Shown here piece after piece: positions 61,561 through 64,000 of a stretch of DNA of 64,000 nt. The position numbers were made by a program, and so were the translations under genes. Below the pieces are notes generated by a model, which was not told the origin of the DNA, searched no databases, and saw only the letters and a list, made by a program, of their open reading frames with translations. How positions within the stretch are numbered: the first letter of the stretch is position 1; every line of letters starts with the position of its first letter. The stretch is from Marchantia polymorpha subsp. ruderalis. Its lineage: Eukaryota; Streptophyta; Marchantiopsida; Marchantiales; Marchantiaceae. The stretch spans positions 4,590,501-4,654,500 of the forward strand of contig AP031353.1 in NCBI GenBank assembly GCA_037833965.1. Reading direction: 5' to 3'.

Positions 61561-62014
61561 TGTAGTGCTGCTGCAGTGCAGTGTTGTACCGCCCTTACCG
61601 TAGCCCAGAGTCTCAGCTCAGCGATGCAGTGTAGTGCAGTGCGGCATCGATCTATCGTGTTTGCTACACTAGAGGGCACAAGACCGAGGCCATTTCGGTT
61701 CAGGAATCAGGTGTTGCTGCGAAAAGATTTGATGTCGGATTTCCAGCTTTGTTCGGCGGTGAGGTGATGGCGCGAGATGGCACGGCAATTTTCAGTGATC
61801 GAGGATCGAGTCCACGTCGTTGTTGGAAAGTTTGGATCGGGTTTGTCACACTTCAGGAAACCAATTCCAAAAGTTGGCCGTGCCATTGATGAGCTCGGAA
61901 TATTTAGGAGTCGTTGCTTTCCAGTCCTTCATTTTGTCTGGCGCTTGGTGTTAAAGTGGATCCAAAGAGGTTCGAGTCCAAGCTGTTGAAAAAAGCTGCT
62001 CCCCCCTTAATGAT

Positions 62015-62039
62015 CCCCCCCCCCCCCCCCCCCCCCCCC
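62015..62039. repeat. Homopolymer run of 25 C
   Basis: An uninterrupted C run, preceded by a separate six-C run (62001-62006). It is the reverse-strand mirror of the 25-base G run at 48457-48481. Confidence 0.9.
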
Positions 62040-62255
62040 TCTCCCACCCTCGGTCAACCATACATCCCTTCCTCCAGGTTAACCCCGAGCTAAAAAGTAA
62101 CCCTCGCGGTTCTGACCCAGGTCCCCCATGAATCGATCCCACAGTCCCACCAGCGGAGCAGAGCTCGTGCCCCGCTGCCCGCTGCCCGCGTCTATATTAA
62201 CCCCGCGGCTTAAACCGTATCCCTTAATCAATCCCTTGCGCTTTTCGCACGCAAG

Positions 62256-62296
62256 CAAGCCAGCCAGCCAGCCAGCCTGCCTGCCTGCCTGCCTGC
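62256..62296. repeat. (AGCC)n abutting (CTGC)n microsatellite
   Basis: About five AGCC units run straight into four to five CTGC units. The same two units occur separately at 46.6 and 46.7 kb. Confidence 0.95.
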
Positions 62297-62477
62297 AACG
62301 TTGGCCGACCGCGGTTCGCCGTTGCGCGCGTCCCTTCTAGTCCGGACTCCTGACTCCGGTCCCCGGACCTCCACTTCTCCAGTCGGCCCAGCGACCCAGG
62401 TTCGCAAGGAGCGTTACTTCTGGACGGGACGGGACAGCTAATGAATACGGTGGTGATGATCGGCGAGAGTGTTGGAG

Positions 62478-62520
62478 ATGTATGCATCCATGCATGTATG
62501 GATGGGTGGATGTATGGATG
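62478..62520. repeat. Degenerate (ATGG/ATGT/ATCC) repeat
   Basis: ATGTATGCATCCATGCATGT and continuing ATGGATGG units, imperfect. Confidence 0.85.
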
Positions 62521-64000
62521 CGGGAGGGGCGAGGTCGTAGGGTTTGGTTTGGCGGTGGCTTATTGTGACCCGTGAGCCTTTTGTGCGTCTGGGCTCCTCA
62601 TGGCATGGGGACCTTTATCATATCATTGCGGCTCGCTTTTCCCCCTCCTCCCGCGTAGGGAACCTCCGAGTAGGTGCACGAGGTGCGAGGGCGAGGGGGG
62701 AGAGGGGGAGAGGGGGAGGAGAGGGCGGAGGGCGAAGGGTCGCGAGGGGCCCGGGACGATGAGACTGGACGAGGAGGCCGGAGGGGATAGAGCTGCGGTT
62801 GTTGGAAGGTCGAGAGCGAAACGGGGGTGCTGCTGCCGAGAGCATATCAGTTGTGCTTACTAGAGCATGTAAGCTTGCCGGGGGAGGGGGAGAGGGGGGG
62901 AGAGGGGGCTGGAGGTGTTGTAAATGCCTGTGTGCAGGTCCAGGAGTCAAAGCTTTTGGACTGCTGCGTCATCTCGGAGCTCCTGTTCGTAGCTCTGTCC
63001 TCATATGGTTGACGGATGCAGATCTTCCGACTCCTCTGAGGGGATAGCCGTCATCATTGTCGAAAAGCTGCTTCTGCTGGAATTCGAGTCCTCATACGTG
63101 TGCTTAGAAGGACTAAAGATAGGTCCAATTATTGGTGTGCAACCGATCCGATTGTGTAGATGATGCTTTGCATAGTTGTCCAAATCGCTTGAACGGTAAT
63201 GTTGGACTCGTGTCTGGCCTTACACCGCTGTCCCACGACTGCGAGATTGCATTTGTTCCTCGAGAATTTGGCAACAGCAACTGCTGCTCGCGCTTGGCGT
63301 ACAACCCCTCAGACAATGCACGTCGACGATCATATCGAGTAGCTTAGAATTACGCGATCGTTAGACAGATCCCAAACAATCTTCGGTAATATGTCGTGTA
63401 AGGAATTTAAGGATTTGATTCGAGGAGAAGGTCGACGACTTACTTTCACATTAGCGTCTAAAGCTCTTCGACGGATGTAACTCCATCGAGCTGAGGCCAA
63501 ATGACTGAACTTTCACTTTGTCCGACTTAGCGACGTGTGGCATTCCGTGAGTACGATCCAATCGCGTCACACAACTCTCGATGGAGTGTAGGCTAAATGT
63601 GTCGATGCACTGTAAATTCATCCCTTCATCGATGAGTTATTTCGCTCGCGCTCATAGCACATACAAGGAGCTTTTCAAGCGTCATTCTGACTACATGATG
63701 ATCTTCAAAGAATAATGCAGATGTGCCCTGCCTCCTATCTGGGAAAGGCGCTCGTAAGGGCAAATGGTGATGTGAATTCCATTACTGATTCTCATACTGT
63801 CACGTAGAAACTCGAGTGTACAATTTCTGCAATTGTGCGCGGGCATGAATGCTCGATTTCGAGTACATCAATTATGTCTGTACCTCTGTTACTGGCTACC
63901 GTTGATAAACGAAACCAAAAAAGGGCTCGAGAAGATGAGCCTGAAATCAGCTGAGGAAATACTCTCTTTCACTGCCAATACATGCATCTCAACCACAATC

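Larger units (their letters stand above)
54340..61984. other. GC-rich microsatellite-dense region without a recognisable gene
   Basis: Many long open frames occur on both strands, including 59715-61046 on - (443 codons) and 60486-61307 on + (273 codons), which overlap each other. Their products consist of Ser/Pro/Arg-rich and single-residue runs produced directly by microsatellites (Gln and His runs near 60250-60300). None shows a known domain, so they are treated as non-coding. The density of CT, GCT, CAGT, CTTC, ATGA, GTT and CCCTCCG repeats is the main visible feature. Confidence 0.55.
61985..64000. other. Right end of window: no gene recognised
   Basis: G+C content falls again after about 63050, and ordinary mixed sequence continues to the window edge. 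Open frames are short and unrelated to known families. A gene start beyond 64000 cannot be excluded. Confidence 0.4.

Noticed and set aside
61960..61985. T-arm-like GGTTCGAGTCC suggesting a tRNA
   Set aside because: The flanking bases do not form the required 5-bp stem, and no anticodon, D-arm or acceptor pairing was found upstream.

Overview
The window looks like nuclear DNA of a land plant. Four spliced protein-coding genes have plant-type homologues: a GEN1-type XPG/RAD2 nuclease, a NAK/AAK1-type kinase, a plant Jagunal-like protein, and a MATE transporter of the DTX49-51 type. Their introns mostly have GT..AG ends. They sit among decayed Ty1/copia, MULE-like and hAT-like transposons. Dense GC-rich tetranucleotide microsatellites next to AT-rich transposon graveyards would fit a bryophyte, possibly a Marchantia-like liverwort. 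That is a guess from general character; no species marker was seen.

Layout. 1-2.6 kb: broken Ty1/copia pol (integrase, RT, RNase H) on +, followed by a decayed LTR-like stretch. 2.6-4.9 kb: AT-rich flank. 4.9-8.7 kb: GEN1, eight exons on +; exon lengths sum to exactly 699 codons plus stop. 8.9-9.4 kb: degenerate repeat. 9.4-11.8 kb: GC-rich intergenic and leader DNA. 11.8-20.0 kb: NAK-family kinase, seven exons on + (785 aa), with a 4.6 kb last intron. 20-23.6 kb: no gene recognised. 23.6-28.5 kb: intron-containing MULE-like transposase pseudogene on -, whose about 3.1 kb intron holds two tandem duplications. 29.6-30.2 kb: hAT-like (TTF zinc finger) pseudogene on -. 30.2-34.0 kb: AT-rich, empty. 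34.0-36.6 kb: Jagunal-like gene, six exons on + (176 aa). 38.7-39.2 kb: four-unit tandem repeat. 39.2-40.1 kb: GC-rich. 40.1-44.9 kb: extremely AT-rich non-coding island. 46.3-50.9 kb: GC-rich, microsatellite-dense. 51.0-53.5 kb: MATE transporter on -, two exons (574 aa). 53.5-64 kb: GC-rich, microsatellite-dense, with many long but low-complexity open frames judged to be chance.

The four genes do not form a pathway. Their roles (recombination intermediate resolution, adaptor or endocytic kinase, ER membrane protein, organic-solute efflux) are unrelated, as is usual for neighbouring plant genes. All gene models were built by hand from splice-site phase and remembered family sequences, so exon borders are predictions.

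No convincing undescribed system was found. The observations most worth checking are two GC-AG introns whose retention would give truncated GEN1 or kinase products, the multi-exon MULE pseudogene, the tandem repeat with embedded palindromes, the AT island with sharp edges, and the unexplained protein-like open frame inside the kinase's last intron.
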